A stretch of DNA of 7,168 bases from Idiomarina sp. UBA6142 (GCA_002423905.1 DIVC01000042.1:3598-10765), one strand, 5' to 3'; shown: positions 1 to 6,629, counted from the stretch's first letter. Notes: generated by a model from the letters alone, not told the origin. A program made the numbers and translations.

Positions 1-173
1 GAGTAGCTGTAGCTGGTATTGAGTTTATTGAAGATCAGCATGGGCAGCTCTATGTATACGACGTCAACACCAATACCAATTACAACAGCGCCGCCGAACA
101 ACGTGCCGGTGGTACACGAACTGGTATGGGTGCCGTAGCAGATTACTTGATTGGGTTAGCGCGGCTCGATTAG
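1..173 (+). CDS. ATP-grasp (RimK-like) family protein, C-terminal fragment
   Basis: This is the 3' end of a gene that begins before the window. The reading frame runs from base 3 to a TAG stop at 171-173, giving 56 visible residues; the other two forward frames are stopped at once. The visible part contains AGIEFIED followed by YDVNTNTNYN, then a short AVADYLIGLARL helix at the C-terminus. In ATP-grasp ligases of the RimK/glutathione-synthetase type, a late strand carrying an acidic residue followed by an N-x-N-type motif supplies the metal and nucleotide ligands; the DVNTNTNYN stretch fits that position. Substrate cannot be told from so short a piece: the family includes alpha-L-glutamate ligases and many uncharacterised carboxylate-amine ligases. 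It is convergent with yccF, 24 bp away, and I see no clear terminator between them. Confidence 0.7.
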   Translation, partial: VAVAGIEFIEDQHGQLYVYDVNTNTNYNSAAEQRAGGTRTGMGAVADYLIGLARLD

Positions 174-197
174 CCTGGTGACCGCGCCGCCCAGTGT

Positions 198-659
198 TTA
201 TCCCCCACGCCGACGCGCCACACTAGCTTGCGCGTTAGCCATGCGGGCCGCTTGTGCTTCTTCGATGCTGACCACGGTTTTACCAATAGGCACCAAGGCT
301 ATGCCGGCCAGTTTCAAATGTTGAATAGCAAACGGAATACCGATGATGGTGATGAAATTCACTAACGCCGATAACACGTGGCCAATCGCTAACCACCAGC
401 CGGCCAAGATAAACCAAATAATATTGCCCAACAGGCCGAGACCGCCGGTGCCAATGTCTTCACGGGCATAAAGCTCATCGCGACTGATCGCTTCTTTGCC
501 AAACGGGAAGAAACAAAATGAGCCGATCACAAAGCAGGCCTTAGCCCATGGAATACCGATAATAGTAACCACGGCGACCAAGCCAACCAACCACCAGCCC
601 AAGCCCATAATCACGCCGCCGAGAATAAACCACAAAAAATTGCCAATCAGTCGCAACAT
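198..659 (-). CDS. yccF: YccF family inner-membrane protein
   Basis: Predicted inner-membrane protein of 153 aa, close to the 148 aa of E. coli YccF; the molecular role of the family is not established. The protein is an internal tandem duplication: residues about 6-59 (GNFLWFILGG ... TIIGIPWAK ... PFGKEAIS) align with residues about 78-131 (GNIIWFILAGWW ... TIIGIPFAI ... PIGKTVVS). Each unit has two hydrophobic stretches and ends in a P-[FI]-G-K turn, the two-copy YccF-domain architecture. The hydrophilic linker around 60-72 contains SRDELY, and the tail SIEEAQAARMANA resembles the E. coli ending. The start ATG at 657-659 has only a weak purine-rich AAGGCGG upstream. It is transcribed alone, divergently from the padR-type gene, sharing a 125-bp intergenic region; no promoter of its own could be picked confidently. 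Family assignment is strong, function unknown. Confidence 0.9.
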   Translation of the reverse strand: MLRLIGNFLWFILGGVIMGLGWWLVGLVAVVTIIGIPWAKACFVIGSFCFFPFGKEAISRDELYAREDIGTGGLGLLGNIIWFILAGWWLAIGHVLSALVNFITIIGIPFAIQHLKLAGIALVPIGKTVVSIEEAQAARMANAQASVARRRGG

Positions 660-740
660 AACGCCGCCTTGTTAAACAGAGATGGCGCTATCTTCAAAGA
701 CTGCCGCGCGCTTGTAAATAGCTATTGCATACATTGGTGT

Positions 741-780
741 TCTAGGTATATGCTTTCTATACCTTGAGCATCTAGGTATA
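741..780 (+). promoter_or_regulatory. Probable PadR operator: AGGTATA palindrome plus third half-site
   Basis: TCTAGGTATA occurs at 741-750 and again, identical in all ten bases, at 771-780, exactly 30 bp apart. Between them lies the reverse complement TATACCT at 758-764. The first copy and the inverted copy form a dyad AGGTATA-N7-TATACCT (744-764), and the third half-site ends five bases before the PadR start codon. PadR proteins bind dyads as dimers and commonly repress their own operon. A plausible but weak promoter overlaps the dyad: TTGGTG at 734-739, 18 bp, TATACC at 758-763. The third half-site contains the only Shine-Dalgarno-like bases (AGG, 774-776) of the regulator gene. The repeats are directly seen; autorepression is inferred from family and position. 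Confidence 0.65.
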
Positions 781-784
781 GATC

Positions 785-1153
785 ATGAATTTATCCAAAG
801 ATTTGATGGCAGCCTCGTCCACACCATTAGTCCTCGGCATTTTGGCCGATGGCGAAAGCTATGGCTACGATATCGCCAAACGGGTGGAACAGCTGTCGGG
901 CGGTGCCTTGAATTGGACCGATGGCATGTTGTACCCGTTGTTGCATCGACTTGAACAGCAAGGCTTATTAGCAGCGCGCTGGCGCGTCGCTGATAGCGGC
1001 CGTAAACGAAAATATTATGCGTTGACCGAGCAGGGTATGAACAGCCTGCGTGAGCAGCGTCACCAGTGGCAGCTGATCACCCAAACCCTCAATCGCGTGT
1101 GGGATGACGCCCAACAAGTACAAGGAGTCGATGGCCATGGCCAATTCGCCTGA
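785..1153 (+). CDS. PadR family transcriptional regulator
   Basis: Cytoplasmic winged-helix DNA-binding repressor of 122 aa, the usual size for the short (subfamily 2-like) PadR group. The N-terminal helix is followed by VLGILADGESYGYDIAKRV (residues about 17-35), the PadR signature with its S-Y-G-Y-[DE]-I core. Then come WTDGMLYPLLHRLEQQGLL (about 44-62; recognition-helix region) and the wing with SGRKRKYYALTEQG (about 71-84). The remaining C-terminal helix (about 85-112) would be the dimerisation helix. The ATG at 785 is preferred because the PadR fold begins within a few residues of it, though the ribosome-binding site is poor (AGG eight bases upstream). It overlaps the downstream membrane-protein gene by 17 bp, a layout typical of PadR regulators that control a partner membrane protein. 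The effector is unknown. Upstream repeats suggest autoregulation. Confidence 0.93.
   Translation: MNLSKDLMAASSTPLVLGILADGESYGYDIAKRVEQLSGGALNWTDGMLYPLLHRLEQQGLLAARWRVADSGRKRKYYALTEQGMNSLREQRHQWQLITQTLNRVWDDAQQVQGVDGHGQFA
1122..1127 (+). promoter_or_regulatory. Shine-Dalgarno AAGGAG that decides the downstream start
   Basis: AAGGAG lies inside the end of the padR-type coding region. It is 9 nt before ATG 1137, 3 nt before ATG 1131, and downstream of the ATG at 1104 that would give the longest frame. Spacing favours 1137 as the start of the membrane protein, with 1131 as second choice; 1104 has no comparable site. Confidence 0.7.
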
Positions 1154-2507
1154 ACACTTCGATTTAGAGCATCAACTTGAGGGTTGGCGCACCTATTTGC
1201 AGCAACATCGTGCCATAAGTGTCGCCGACGCCGATGAGCTGGAGGACCATTTACGGGCCGAAATTGAGCGCCTACAGCGTGCTGGTTTAAGCGCCGATGA
1301 GGCGTTTTTAATCGCCAGTAAACGGCTCGGCAAACTCGACCACGTGGCTGCTGAATATGCCGAAGTCCATTCGCGACGGCTGTGGCAGCATTTAGTCTTG
1401 AGTCCAGCGAGCACGCAACCATGGTGGCGCTGGGATTTGCTGTTGGTATTAGCACTGGCGATAGCCGCAGCCATGGCGATTAAGCTGCCTGATTTGCTCG
1501 GTTGGATGCCGTTCGACGATTATCGCGCCGACTTATTTTACTCGCGCAATATGGCGTTTTTTGCACTACCGTTTGTTGCCGCTTATTTTGTCAGCAAACA
1601 CCAGCTTGGTCGCCAGGGTTGGTTGTTCCTGCTGGCCAGTAGTGTAGTGCTAGTGAGCGTTGCCAACGCTTACCCCTACGCTGATTATGGCGATACTTTC
1701 ACACTGACCATTATCCATTTACCCATTGTGATGTGGTTTGTGGTGGGCGTCTGCTATAGCGGTGACTTTTGGCAAAGCCAGCGCCGCCGCATGGATTTCA
1801 TCCGCTTCTCCGGTGAGTTTGCCATTTATTTTGTGCTCATTGCATTGGGTGGCATGGTATTAGTCGCGCTAACCATCGCTCTGTTTAGCTTTATTGGCTT
1901 TGATCTGGAACACCTCGTCATCAGTTGGATCATCCCCTGCGGAGCCATGGGCGCACTGGTGGTCGCCGCCTACTTGGTCGAATCAAAACAATCGATACTC
2001 GAAAGCATGGCACCGGTACTGACTCGTGTATTCACACCCTTATTTACCGTGGTGCTGGTCACCTTGCTATTAACTATGCTGATAAGTGGGCAGAGTTTTG
2101 ATCTCGATCGCGAGGTGTTGATTGGTCTAGATCTGCTGTTAGTGGTGGTGCTTGGCTTGCTGCTTTATGGCGTATCATCACGCGATCCAGAGCAACCGGT
2201 CGGTATCTTTGATCAGCTGCAATGGCTATTAGTCAGCGCCGCTTTGCTGCTTGATGTGCTGGCACTGGTGGCCATTTCTGAGCGACTATTTGCTTATGGT
2301 TTCAGCGCTAATCGCGTCGCCGCCTTGGGTGAAAATTTAATCCTACTGTTCAGCCTCAGTGGTTATGCCTGGTACTACTGGCGTTTCATTCGCAACCAGC
2401 AGGGCTTTGCCGCGTTAGAACGTTGGCAAACGGCGATGATCCCACTGTATGTCGGCTGGGCACTGGTGGTGGTGGTAGTGTTACCCTTATTATTTCGCTT
2501 CAGCTAG
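1137..2507 (+). CDS. Polytopic membrane protein with N-terminal HAAS/permease-prefix-like domain (PadR partner)
   Basis: Predicted inner-membrane protein of 456 aa, function unknown. Residues about 7-75 form a soluble, charged helical domain (LEHQLEGWRTYL, then DADELEDHLRAEIERLQRAGLSADEAFLIASKRLG). This matches the HAAS/permease-prefix pattern of ELE-HLR-E followed by G-L-S-x-x-E-A-x-x-x-A-x-x-R-L-G, often found in partners of PadR regulators. After it come about eleven hydrophobic segments, roughly at 99-118, 138-154, 160-178, 189-206, 226-253, 260-281, 297-317, 326-345, 359-380, 398-417 and 433-453. The stretch AISERLFAYGFSANR (379-393) recalls DUF4153-type membrane proteins (I-x-x-R-x-x-x-Y-G-[LF]-[ST]-x-N-R); I hold that family call only tentatively. 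No ATPase or transporter motif is visible. The start at 1137 is set by AAGGAG nine bases upstream and overlaps the PadR gene by 17 bp, suggesting co-transcription and translational coupling. A likely role is envelope sensing or stress response, inferred from context only. Confidence 0.85.
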   Translation: MANSPEHFDLEHQLEGWRTYLQQHRAISVADADELEDHLRAEIERLQRAGLSADEAFLIASKRLGKLDHVAAEYAEVHSRRLWQHLVLSPASTQPWWRWDLLLVLALAIAAAMAIKLPDLLGWMPFDDYRADLFYSRNMAFFALPFVAAYFVSKHQLGRQGWLFLLASSVVLVSVANAYPYADYGDTFTLTIIHLPIVMWFVVGVCYSGDFWQSQRRRMDFIRFSGEFAIYFVLIALGGMVLVALTIALFSFIGFDLEHLVISWIIPCGAMGALVVAAYLVESKQSILESMAPVLTRVFTPLFTVVLVTLLLTMLISGQSFDLDREVLIGLDLLLVVVLGLLLYGVSSRDPEQPVGIFDQLQWLLVSAALLLDVLALVAISERLFAYGFSANRVAALGENLILLFSLSGYAWYYWRFIRNQQGFAALERWQTAMIPLYVGWALVVVVVLPLLFRFS

Positions 2508-2519
2508 GTTGGTTCAGGT

Positions 2520-2543
2520 AACGAGACCCTAGTGGGTCTCGTT
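2520..2543. terminator. Perfect 10-bp hairpin between convergent genes, possible bidirectional terminator
   Basis: AACGAGACCC (2520-2529), loop TAGT (2530-2533), GGGTCTCGTT (2534-2543): a perfect 10-bp stem with a 4-nt loop. It sits 12 bp after the membrane-protein stop and overlaps the last codons and stop codon of the oppositely oriented amidohydrolase gene. The position between convergent genes fits a shared terminator. The T-tract is poor on both sides (GTTCTTG on the plus strand, GTTACC on the minus strand), so efficient intrinsic termination is uncertain; it may also protect mRNA 3' ends. Confidence 0.6.
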
Positions 2544-3860
2544 CTTGTAAATCACGCCATCTTTCATGATCAGCACAAAATTACGTTGTGGGTCGGCAAT
2601 CAGCGACAGGTGTTCCAGCGGATTGCCTTGTACCAGCAGTAAATCGGCCAACGCCCCTTCTTTCACCACGCCAAGTTCGCCTGAATAAGGGTTGCGTGGC
2701 CCCGACAGCGCCAGCAACTGAGCATTCTTGCTGGTTGCTAAGGCGAGTACTTCAGCTGCACTCAACCAGCGACTCATGGTCGCGAGCATGGCGCCTTGAT
2801 GCTGCGGTGCCTGTGGGTTAAATAGAATATCAGTACCCCACGCTAGTTTGATTTTATGCTTTTTTGCCAGCGCTATAGCGCGGTCCGTGCCGGCTTGCAC
2901 CATTTGCTGTTTGAGCCGCGCTTGACCGCTTTGTGGATTGGCAAATTCATTATCGATAAAGGCCTGTATACTAAGCCACACTCCTTTTCTAGCCATCAAC
3001 TTGGCCGTCGCTTCATCCATCAGCTGTCCATGTTCAATGACTTTCACGCCAGCATTCACCGCGGCAGTAATGGCTCGCGCGGTATAGGCATGGACCGCCA
3101 CGTAAGTACCCCAGTTTTCAGCGGCCTCAACCGCGGCGCGAAATTCATCTTCCGAATACTGTGCCACATCAATCGGATCATACAGCGAAGACACACCACC
3201 ACCGGCAGCCAATTTGATTTGCGTCGCACCCAACATTAATTGCTCACGCACGCGCTTGCGAACCTCGTCGACGCCATCGGCAATCACTCCAGCATTAACG
3301 CTCTCTCCCCGCGTTAACCCAGCATTTTGAGCGGCAGGCACTTCATACGGAAAACGAAAATCACCATGGCCACCAGTTTGCGAAATCATCGCACCCGACG
3401 GCCAAATACGCGGGCCTTTGATGACGCCATCGTCAATTGCCTTTTTGAGTCCAAACGCAGGGCCACTTAAGTCACGGACACTGGTAAAACCGCGCATCAA
3501 GGTCTGCTCGGCTTGCCGACCAGCAACTAAGTTAATATAACCAATATCGGCCACCATCAACGCCTGCATGGGCAGCGATGCCAACATGGCGTGCCAATGT
3601 GCATCGATTAAGCCCGGCATTAAGGTGCGTCCATTACCGGCAATAACCTGCACTTGCTCGTCATCGCCGAGAGTAATAGCAGTGCTACTGATGGTATCGA
3701 TACGGTTACCGCGCACCAACACGTTCATGGGGTCGGACAGCAGCAATTTTTCACCATCAAAAATGCGCACTTGCTCAAATAAGGTCAACCTAGCCGGTTG
3801 CCCAGCGGCCGTGTTGAAGACGCCGAACAGGATTACAGTGAGGAGTAGTCGGGTGAACAT
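2529..3860 (-). CDS. Secreted metal-dependent amidohydrolase (imidazolonepropionase/prolidase-like group)
   Basis: Metal-dependent hydrolase of the amidohydrolase superfamily, 443 aa from the chosen start, probably exported to the periplasm. Residues 1-20 form a Sec signal peptide: Arg4, a hydrophobic LLLTVILFGVF core, and a likely cleavage near TAAG/QP; there is no lipobox cysteine. A small beta domain follows (FEQVRIFDGEKLL, VLVRGNRID), then GLIDAHWHAM with metal ligands His88 and His90. Further visible ligands are Lys216 in TQIKLAAGGG (candidate carboxylated lysine), His257 in VAVHAY, His277 in VIEHGQ and Asp344 in AWGTD. GGHGD at 163-167 is typical of the COG1228-like subgroup. The C-terminal ELGVVKEGALADLLLVQGNP closes the fold. 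The subgroup includes Xaa-Pro and other dipeptidases and some organophosphate hydrolases; the substrate cannot be assigned. ATG 3860 is preferred over an in-frame ATG at 3914, which would overlap the upstream gene and bury the signal peptide; AAGAGAA lies just upstream. A 20-bp gap separates it from the small membrane-protein gene, suggesting one transcript. Confidence 0.88.
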   Translation of the reverse strand: MFTRLLLTVILFGVFNTAAGQPARLTLFEQVRIFDGEKLLLSDPMNVLVRGNRIDTISSTAITLGDDEQVQVIAGNGRTLMPGLIDAHWHAMLASLPMQALMVADIGYINLVAGRQAEQTLMRGFTSVRDLSGPAFGLKKAIDDGVIKGPRIWPSGAMISQTGGHGDFRFPYEVPAAQNAGLTRGESVNAGVIADGVDEVRKRVREQLMLGATQIKLAAGGGVSSLYDPIDVAQYSEDEFRAAVEAAENWGTYVAVHAYTARAITAAVNAGVKVIEHGQLMDEATAKLMARKGVWLSIQAFIDNEFANPQSGQARLKQQMVQAGTDRAIALAKKHKIKLAWGTDILFNPQAPQHQGAMLATMSRWLSAAEVLALATSKNAQLLALSGPRNPYSGELGVVKEGALADLLLVQGNPLEHLSLIADPQRNFVLIMKDGVIYKNETH

Positions 3861-3880
3861 GTTTATTCTCTTGTTAACTG

Positions 3881-4129
3881 CTAATGACTCGAGAAGAGCC
3901 ATAGCACCAGCCATGGCACGACATTGAATACTAGTACCAAGATCTTATAAAAAGCCATACCAGCATAATGAATTATGGCGAATTGCTCATTGGTTAAGGC
4001 GAACCAACGACGATGCATCTGATAGATACGCTCGCCAGCTAGCAGTAACATCAACCACCAGACTAACAGCACGGCGTAATTGATCACCAAGCTGTACCAC
4101 AGAAATTGTTGTAGTTGACTAAGCATCAT
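3881..4129 (-). CDS. Small membrane protein, DUF6868-like
   Basis: Small protein of 82 aa with two predicted membrane helices, about residues 8-32 (FLWYSLVINYAVLLVWWLML) and 60-79 (FYKILVLVFNVVPWLVLWLF). Between them is a basic, amphipathic segment (ERIYQMHRRWFALTNEQF). The pattern of an N-terminal helix with an S-[LV]-I-N core, a central HRRWFALTNEQF-like stretch, then YKILVLVFNVVPWL matches what I recall of the DUF6868 family, which has no known function. ATG 4129 is supported by TAGGAG (4137-4142) seven bases upstream; the next codon is also ATG. It lies immediately before the secreted amidohydrolase (20-bp gap, same strand), so the two probably share a transcript, but nothing shows a functional link. 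The 101-bp gap to the sugar-permease gene leaves open whether it has its own promoter or depends on read-through from the amino-sugar operon. Confidence 0.8.
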   Translation of the reverse strand: MMLSQLQQFLWYSLVINYAVLLVWWLMLLLAGERIYQMHRRWFALTNEQFAIIHYAGMAFYKILVLVFNVVPWLVLWLFSSH

Positions 4130-4176
4130 GAGTTTTCTCCTAATTCAACGAAGTCAACTCTAGTTATAGCAGATAA

Positions 4177-4214
4177 AGCGCACGCCGCTCGATATTTACA
4201 GACAGTAATGCGCT
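4177..4214. repeat. Weak 6-bp inverted repeat in the gap after the permease gene
   Basis: AGCGCA (4177-4182) and TGCGCT (4209-4214) are reverse complements separated by 26 nt, in the 101-bp gap between the permease stop and the DUF6868-like gene. On the minus strand the second arm is followed by TTATCT, a short T-rich run. The long loop makes this a weak terminator candidate at best. I see no other terminator and no convincing promoter in this gap. Confidence 0.25.
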
Positions 4215-4230
4215 CGAACCAAGGATCGAG

Positions 4231-5502
4231 TTACCAGTGCCGCATGCGATAGCCGCGCCAGGCATAACTACCAATCACCGCATAACCGAGCAATAACAGT
4301 GCATAGGCACTCTGCATACTCGACTGCTGGGCAAGCCAGCCATACAGCAAGGGTAATAGTGCACCACCGGCAATGCCCATGATTAAAATTGCCGAGCCGC
4401 GCGCCGTGAAGGACCCGAGCCCGGCTAATGCTAATGGCCAGATAGTAGGCCATACCATGGCGTTGGCAAAACCTAATAAGGCTAAAAAGGTCACGCTATT
4501 CGGTGTGGTTGGAATACCTGACCAACCCCATATGAGTTCAGCTACCCACTGATCACTGGCTGAACTAAATAGCAGCAACACCGTAAGCAGTAAACCCAGT
4601 GCGGCCGACCAGCGCAACGCCGCAACTTGGCTCAACCACCGCGGAATCAGCAACAGCCCCAGCAGATAGCCAAGTACCATGGCGACCATCACATAGGAGG
4701 TCAGTACGCTATAATGCGGCAGCCCCAGCTGGGCGCCATACATACCAATGGTATCGCCAGCAATCACCTCGACACCCACGTAGAAAAATAGTGCGACTGC
4801 ACCCAAAATAAGCTGCGGAAACTGCCAAATACTTTGTGCATTGTGCGCTGGCTGTTGTTCTTCAATAGGCGGCAATCGAATGGCAGCAAATAGTCCCGCC
4901 AGCAGCAGTAAAAATAGGGCCATACCAACATAAGGCGCGATCAGCTGACTGGCCATCTGCTCGATCTGCTCGCTACGCTCAAGCTCCGGTAAGCTGGCTA
5001 GCATGGTTTGTGAAATTTGTGGCAAATCAGCAAGCACGAGCCAGGTAAAGAACAGCGGCGCGAGCACTCCAGCACCTTTGTTCAGGATCCCCATAACGGC
5101 AATGCGCGCCGCCGCCGACTGCTCCGGGCCAAGCCGAGTAATGTAGGGATTAGAAGCGGTTTGTAAAATAGTAAGACCGGAACCGACCACAAATTGTGCC
5201 GTTAAAAAGATCGCAAACCATTGTGTGAGTGCGGCTGGAACAAATAATAATAACCCCACTGCAATCAAGCCTAAACCAATCACAATTCCGTGTTGATAAC
5301 CGGTTTTATCGAGCAGCCACGACATGGGTAACGCCATCACCACATAGGCAATATAAAAACTAAAAGCAATCAGCAGAGCTTGAAATTCAGTCAAGTTGGA
5401 AATGATTTGTAAAAACGGAATCAGCGCACCATTGAGCCAAGTAATAAAGCCGAAGATAAAAAATAATACCCCGAGGGTAAGCATTGGGAACCAGCTTTTC
5501 AT
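4231..5502 (-). CDS. nagP: Sugar MFS permease of the FucP/GluP family, probable N-acetylglucosamine transporter
   Basis: Inner-membrane sugar:cation symporter of the major facilitator superfamily, 423 aa, with about twelve hydrophobic segments and a hydrophilic central stretch (about 210-226, IEEQQPAHNAQ). Family marks are FGFITWLNGALIPFLQ (17-32), the short loop LDKTGYQ (64-70), LQTASNPY (113-120), FYVGVEV (240-246), GFANAMVWPTIWPLAL (344-359) and GLGSFTARGSAILIMGIAGG (361-380). These are typical of the FucP/GluP/NagP group, whose members carry fucose, glucose/galactose or N-acetylglucosamine. Position directly after nagA, in the same operon, favours N-acetylglucosamine; the sequence alone does not exclude another sugar. 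The start ATG 5502 overlaps the nagA stop as ATGA, with GGAG (5511-5514) eight bases upstream. An in-frame ATG 13 codons earlier lies inside nagA and would add a hydrophilic extension unusual for this family. Confidence 0.88.
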   Translation of the reverse strand: MKSWFPMLTLGVLFFIFGFITWLNGALIPFLQIISNLTEFQALLIAFSFYIAYVVMALPMSWLLDKTGYQHGIVIGLGLIAVGLLLFVPAALTQWFAIFLTAQFVVGSGLTILQTASNPYITRLGPEQSAAARIAVMGILNKGAGVLAPLFFTWLVLADLPQISQTMLASLPELERSEQIEQMASQLIAPYVGMALFLLLLAGLFAAIRLPPIEEQQPAHNAQSIWQFPQLILGAVALFFYVGVEVIAGDTIGMYGAQLGLPHYSVLTSYVMVAMVLGYLLGLLLIPRWLSQVAALRWSAALGLLLTVLLLFSSASDQWVAELIWGWSGIPTTPNSVTFLALLGFANAMVWPTIWPLALAGLGSFTARGSAILIMGIAGGALLPLLYGWLAQQSSMQSAYALLLLGYAVIGSYAWRGYRMRHW

Positions 5503-5514
5503 TGCTTTATCTCC
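5499..5514 (-). promoter_or_regulatory. ATGA coupling junction with GGAG site (nagA to permease)
   Basis: The nagA stop TGA and the permease start ATG share four bases (ATGA, 5499-5502). The ribosome-binding GGAG (5511-5514) is inside the last codons of nagA, eight bases from the start. This is a classic translational-coupling arrangement. Confidence 0.75.
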
Positions 5515-6629
5515 GTGTAGAGCGGTCGTCCGCGCTGCCATACTTGTTGTAATTGCAACCGGTCATTCAACAACACCATGTCAGCCTGCAAGCCTGCAGC
5601 AAGATGGCCCTGCTGCTGATCTAAGCCGAGCAAAGTAGCCGGTGTGGTACTGGCCATACGCGCGGCATCGGCCAACGAAATACCGCACATGCGCACCGCA
5701 TTTTGCAATGCCGCCAGCATGGTTAAACACGAACCGGCTAAGGTCCCATCAGCAGTGGTCAGGCGATCCTGCTGGCGGCGAATGGTTACCCCAAATAAAT
5801 CACACTGGTCATCGTCAGTCGCTGCCAGTGCCATCGCATCAGTGACTAGCATGAGCCGTTCAGCACCCTTTGCTTTATAGGCGAGCTGGCAGGCCTCGGG
5901 CGCTACGTGGTGACCATCCATAATGATCCCGGCGTAACTGTCGTTAGCCAAGCAAGCACCGACAACTCCGGGTGAACGACCCTGCAGCTGCGACATCGCA
6001 TTAAATAAATGGGTACAACCCACAGCACCTGCAGCAAAGGCCTGATTGGCCAAGTCGGCACTGGCATCGGTATGGCCAAGCATGACGCGAACACCGGCTT
6101 GGGTTAATTGGTGGATAACTTCAGGGGCAACCATTTCTGGTGCTAAGGTCACCATCACCACGCCTAATTCTGGGTTGCTCAATAAAGCTAACTCAGCAGC
6201 ACTGGGGGTGCGCATGTAATCAGCACGATGCACGCCTTTGCGCCCGGCAAATAACCAAGGGCCTTCAAAATGCACGCCAATGATACCGGCCACACCGTGC
6301 CGACGGGCGGCAATTATTGCCTCGGCTGCGCGTGTCATCGCGGCAAAATCATCGGTAATAAAAGTAGGTAACAATGCGGTACTGCCATAGCGGTGGTGAG
6401 CCTGCATGATCTGTTGTAGAGCGTCGACGCTGCAATCATGATTAAACAGCACACCACCGCCGCCATTCACCTGCACATCGATAAAGCCGGGCAATAAGCT
6501 ACCCCGATAGTAAGGCAGTTGATGCTGGTTTGGTGCCGGCTCAATGCACACAATTTGACTGTCTTGTAGGGTGATTTGTTGCTGGTAAAGCCAACCGTCA
6601 CGCGTCAGTACACGTTCACAAACAAACAC
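5499..6629 (-). CDS. nagA: N-acetylglucosamine-6-phosphate deacetylase
   Basis: Cytoplasmic enzyme converting N-acetylglucosamine-6-phosphate to glucosamine-6-phosphate plus acetate, the first committed step of GlcNAc catabolism. At 376 aa it is full length for the family (E. coli NagA is 382 aa). The TIM-barrel entry GFIDVQVNGGGGVLFN (48-63) is followed by HFEGPWL (120-126) with metal ligand Glu122. Further on are GHTDAS (185-190) with His186, THLFNAM (206-212) with His207, DGHHV (238-242), and VTDAM (262-266) with Asp264, equivalent to the catalytic Asp273 of E. coli. The substrate-side GTLAGS (295-300) and the C-terminal GHLAAGLQADMVLL are also present. The start codon is GTG at 6627-6629, overlapping the TAG of the upstream deaminase by one base, with GGAG eight bases away. 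The stop overlaps the permease start. All key residues look intact. Confidence 0.96.
   Translation of the reverse strand: MFVCERVLTRDGWLYQQQITLQDSQIVCIEPAPNQHQLPYYRGSLLPGFIDVQVNGGGGVLFNHDCSVDALQQIMQAHHRYGSTALLPTFITDDFAAMTRAAEAIIAARRHGVAGIIGVHFEGPWLFAGRKGVHRADYMRTPSAAELALLSNPELGVVMVTLAPEMVAPEVIHQLTQAGVRVMLGHTDASADLANQAFAAGAVGCTHLFNAMSQLQGRSPGVVGACLANDSYAGIIMDGHHVAPEACQLAYKAKGAERLMLVTDAMALAATDDDQCDLFGVTIRRQQDRLTTADGTLAGSCLTMLAALQNAVRMCGISLADAARMASTTPATLLGLDQQQGHLAAGLQADMVLLNDRLQLQQVWQRGRPLYTEIKQ

Noticed and set aside
174..197. Terminator between the ATP-grasp gene and yccF
   Set aside because: The 24-bp gap and its flanks show no clean stem-loop or T-tract.
660..740. Promoter for yccF in the divergent region
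   Set aside because: I could find no -35/-10 pair with acceptable match and spacing on the minus strand, so none is annotated.
1104..1136. Longer N-terminus for the membrane protein starting at ATG 1104
   Set aside because: It would put AAGGAG inside the coding region; the extra residues add nothing to the helical domain, and ATG 1137 has proper spacing.
1060..1455. Minus-strand open frame of 131 codons opposite the PadR/membrane-protein junction
   Set aside because: It runs antisense to two well-supported genes, its translation is rich in Arg, Pro and Cys without domain character, and it has no convincing ribosome-binding site.
2588..3239. Plus-strand open frames (77 and 127 codons) across the amidohydrolase gene
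   Set aside because: They are antisense to a gene with intact catalytic motifs and have no recognisable protein features.
4213..4230. CTCGA ... TCGAG inverted repeat right after the permease stop as a terminator
   Set aside because: The stem is interrupted by an A-A mismatch, extending it would leave only a two-base loop, and no T-tract follows on the minus strand.
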